Below are positions 5,044 to 6,947 of a stretch of DNA of 6,947 nucleotides, piece by piece. Both the position numbers and the translations under genes were made by a program. The notes beneath the pieces were generated by a model. That model was not told the origin of the DNA and ran no database searches. It saw nothing but the letters and a program-made list of their open reading frames with translations. Location of the stretch: assembly GCA_009779045.1 (NCBI GenBank), contig WREZ01000068.1:1-6947 (forward strand), read 5' to 3'. The DNA comes from Candidatus Bathycorpusculum sp. (GTDB lineage: Archaea > Thermoproteota > Bathyarchaeia > Bathyarchaeales > Bathycorpusculaceae). Within the stretch, counting starts at the first letter, position 1, and each line of letters begins with the position of its first letter.

Positions 5044-6680
5044 TTTTCTGTTTTGAAGTCTAAGACTGTTATTTCCATTGTCATTAAATTTATTACTGGA
5101 ACTTTTCCAGGTGTTGGTATTAAGCCTAATTTTTCCATATAGTCTGTTTGTTCTTGCCATCCACCAGAGTTAACAACTATAACACCCCTGTAATTACAAT
5201 AACCTAAAACATGAACATGACCCGCATGTAGTATGTCTGGAACTTTATCAATAACTAGATAGTCACGGTTTTCGGGGGAAAGCAGGGTTTTTCCGCCATA
5301 CATAGGTGCTATATGGCGTCCTTGTAAAAGTAGTCTCATTGATTTTTCTGGATGTTCATGGCTCATTTCTGGAACAACTGCTATAATATCATCTAAGCTT
5401 CTTCCATGATCCATAAGTACGTTAATCCCATGGATGTTTAATAGACATGGGCTTCCCACTGAGTGAATGTTGGGTTTGTCCTTAATTGCGGTTAAATACT
5501 CTGATGGTATGGCTGGTTGTGGAAGGGCTTTTCTTGAAGTATCATGGTTCCCAGGTGCTAACACTATTTCTATATATTTTGGAATTTTTGCTAAATATTT
5601 GATGGCAAAATCATATTGTTTGTGGATGTCACGAATTGTTAATTCAAATTGCTGCCCCGGATAAATTCCTACACCGTCAACGATGTCTCCTGCTATAAGG
5701 AGATATTTTACGTATCCCGCGATTTCTCTCATTTCTGGTGTGCCGTATTTTCCTTTAAGCCAAAGAATGAATTTTTTGAAAGCCTCTTTGTTAAATTTTA
5801 TACTACCTACATGAATGTCTGATGTTAATACGGCATAGATTGGTTCTTTTGTTTTTTGTATGGTTTTTTGGCCTACGTCTGGAAATATTATATCTTCTGC
5901 TAGGAACAGGTTACTTTTAGTTTTTATTACTGCAATACAAATAACTTGGTCTGGAAGAATTTGTAGTGCCTTCTTTTTTACTTCATCTGGTGCTTTATTT
6001 GGAATTAACACAGTAGCGCTACTGTTGAGATCTTCTACGGAAAGTATTGTCTGTTGTTTGCTGTCTTTTTTTTCGGTTAGCATACAGATAATTTTTAGTT
6101 TTGTTTTCGGTTGTGCTTTTAATGCTTCTCGAATTGGTGTTGCTGCTTTCACATCTATTCGTTGGCGCAGGATTTTTTCTATGCGTTTATAGCGGTCTTG
6201 AAACAGTGTAGTGTATTCTTCCAGAGTTCCATTTGAGGTAAGTTTGCCTGTTGCGTCCTCAAGAATTTCCAATTCTGAGGGCACATATTTTGCGTAGGGA
6301 TAAAATGTGTTTTCGCTAATAATTGTTGATGGACTAACGGGTAGTTGCGGTGATTTGAGGTCTTGCGTTTTTTGTTTTTCCCCATTAGGCTCTATATTTC
6401 TTGTTGTTTGGTTGGTGCTTTGATTTTTTTCGCTTTTGGTTGCTTGAGCTGCTTGATGTGTTTGGGTTAGTTGTTTAACCATATTTTCTAAGAAAATTTT
6501 TTCTATAAAGAATGGTTTTTCTTTTAGATTTTTTATTTCATGTAGTACCATATTCATTATTGCAAGCGGGTCTGTTCCTTCGCAGTTGTGACATAGATAA
6601 TTAAAAGATTCATTGCTAAGTTGATATCCCGCAATGATTGTTGCCTCAATGGCTTTTTGTAGTCTTTCATTTTCGTTCAT
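5040..6680 (-). CDS. polB: DNA polymerase D small subunit DP1 (polymerase II small subunit)
   Basis: This 546-residue subunit is the proofreading partner of the catalytic subunit DP2 in the archaeal replicative polymerase PolD. Residues 1-75 form a helical N-terminal domain, with the typical AIEATIIAGYQLSNESFNYL. Residues about 76-125 are a Q/T/N/K-rich flexible linker, and about 190-275 are the likely OB fold. The Mre11-like phosphodiesterase domain (about 280-535) has all expected motifs: SDIHVGS (D288, H290), AGDIVDG (D332), PGNHD (377-380), DHGRSLDD (H425) and AGHVHVLG (H488, H490). The metal ligands are intact, so 3'-5' exonuclease activity is predicted. The C-terminal VNSGGWQEQTDYMEKLG block is also typical of DP1. 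The ATG start matches the usual N-terminus, and a TATA element lies about 57 bases upstream. DP2 is not in the window. Confidence 0.96.
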   Translation of the reverse strand: MNENERLQKAIEATIIAGYQLSNESFNYLCHNCEGTDPLAIMNMVLHEIKNLKEKPFFIEKIFLENMVKQLTQTHQAAQATKSEKNQSTNQTTRNIEPNGEKQKTQDLKSPQLPVSPSTIISENTFYPYAKYVPSELEILEDATGKLTSNGTLEEYTTLFQDRYKRIEKILRQRIDVKAATPIREALKAQPKTKLKIICMLTEKKDSKQQTILSVEDLNSSATVLIPNKAPDEVKKKALQILPDQVICIAVIKTKSNLFLAEDIIFPDVGQKTIQKTKEPIYAVLTSDIHVGSIKFNKEAFKKFILWLKGKYGTPEMREIAGYVKYLLIAGDIVDGVGIYPGQQFELTIRDIHKQYDFAIKYLAKIPKYIEIVLAPGNHDTSRKALPQPAIPSEYLTAIKDKPNIHSVGSPCLLNIHGINVLMDHGRSLDDIIAVVPEMSHEHPEKSMRLLLQGRHIAPMYGGKTLLSPENRDYLVIDKVPDILHAGHVHVLGYCNYRGVIVVNSGGWQEQTDYMEKLGLIPTPGKVPVINLMTMEITVLDFKTEN

Positions 6681-6731
6681 GTTTGCGATTTCTCGCTTTA
6701 AATCTTTTCAATAATGTTTTTGTATGTTTAG

Positions 6732-6743
6732 CAATTTATACTG
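6732..6743 (-). promoter_or_regulatory. TATA box for the DP1 gene
   Basis: On the minus strand this reads CAGTATAAATTG. The predicted transcript start, near 6712, gives a leader of about 32 bases. No strong ribosome binding site precedes the ATG; GCGAGAA is the nearest purine-rich element. Confidence 0.45.
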
Positions 6744-6851
6744 TTGGTGTATTTACTATTATTGCTTATCTGTCTAGTTTTAAAGGTTCTTTTTATATGG
6801 CTTTATTGGTTGTTAACTATATGTTTGTCTGATTTTTTAATAGTTTATACC

Positions 6852-6863
6852 AAATTTATATTA
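6852..6863 (+). promoter_or_regulatory. TATA box for the right-edge gene
   Basis: AAATTTATATTA lies about 50 bases before the GTG start. The predicted start of transcription, near 6883, would leave a short leader that contains the ribosome binding site AGGGG at 6897-6901. Confidence 0.4.
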
Positions 6864-6909
6864 GATGTGCTGCGTTTAAATTTTAACAGTTTTGAAAGGG
6901 GTAACTTAA

Positions 6910-6947
6910 GTGAGTGATTTACGTAAGGTTCAGCAAACCCCAACTGG
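6910..6947 (+). CDS. Partial gene start, possible AbrB/PhoU-type regulator
   Basis: Only twelve complete codons are present, from a GTG start with AGGGG at 6897-6901, 8 bases upstream. They encode MSDLRKVQQTPT, with a partial codon for glycine next. The RKVQ-x-TPTG pattern resembles the N-terminus of archaeal SpoVT/AbrB-domain proteins that carry PhoU domains and are annotated as phosphate uptake regulators. So short a fragment makes the assignment tentative. The gene is divergent from DP1. Confidence 0.45.
   Translation, partial: MSDLRKVQQTPT

Larger units (their letters stand above)
6681..6909. other. Divergent intergenic region
   Basis: This non-coding stretch lies between the DP1 start and the start of the gene at the right edge. 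It is T/G-rich on the + strand: 6721-6780, counted by hand, is T32 A12 G10 C6. It contains one TATA candidate for each direction. Confidence 0.6.

Noticed and set aside
5467..6192. Plus-strand frames opposite DP1 (5467-5664 and 5860-6192)
   Set aside because: They are antisense to conserved parts of DP1, including the phosphodiesterase motifs, and encode hydrophobic nonsense.
6638..6832. Plus-strand reading frame of 64 codons in the divergent region
   Set aside because: It overlaps the DP1 start and its promoter. The hydrophobic product reflects T-rich DNA rather than a real membrane protein.

Overview
This looks like chromosomal DNA from an AT-rich archaeon and carries a replication origin. 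The archaeal markers are an Orc1/Cdc6 initiator (3802-5043, +), the small DP1 subunit of family D DNA polymerase (5040-6680, -), TATA-box promoters and origin recognition boxes (ORBs). Family D polymerase argues against a crenarchaeon. The composition, and the protein that starts at the right edge, suggest a Bathyarchaeia- or Thaumarchaeota-like lineage. That placement is a guess and was not tested.

Layout. Positions 1-892 are A/C-rich DNA without a gene. They hold a short G-box tandem repeat, a 14-bp palindrome and an array of ATCACAA repeats spaced by 11 bp. A small helical protein with a TTG start follows (893-1372). A second cluster of TGTGAT/ATCACA motifs fills the gap up to a membrane-anchored coiled-coil protein with a C-terminal winged helix (1669-2496). 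A hairpin separates this gene from a convergent small winged-helix protein (2560-3000, -). Positions 3001-3801 carry no credible gene. They contain three good ORBs and one weaker ORB, plus a very AT-rich tract between two oppositely oriented ORBs. I read this as the origin. cdc6 comes next, and its stop codon overlaps that of DP1, which lies tail-to-tail with it. A divergent promoter region (6681-6909) leads to the first 12 codons of a gene that runs off the right edge, probably an AbrB/PhoU-type regulator.

How the parts may work together. Orc1/Cdc6 would bind the ORBs, open the AT-rich tract and load the helicase; DP1 with DP2 (not in the window) would form the replicative polymerase. Base skew on the + strand changes from A/C-rich on the left to T/G-rich on the right, as expected at a bidirectional origin. 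The less expected part lies to the left of the origin. There are 18 exact copies of ATCACA/TGTGAT between 365 and 1656, and I found none elsewhere in the window. They are often spaced by 7 or about 11 bp and lie next to a membrane-anchored DNA-binding coiled-coil protein. I propose, as inference only, an origin-proximal centromere or membrane-tether system, or alternatively an elaborate autoregulated operator.
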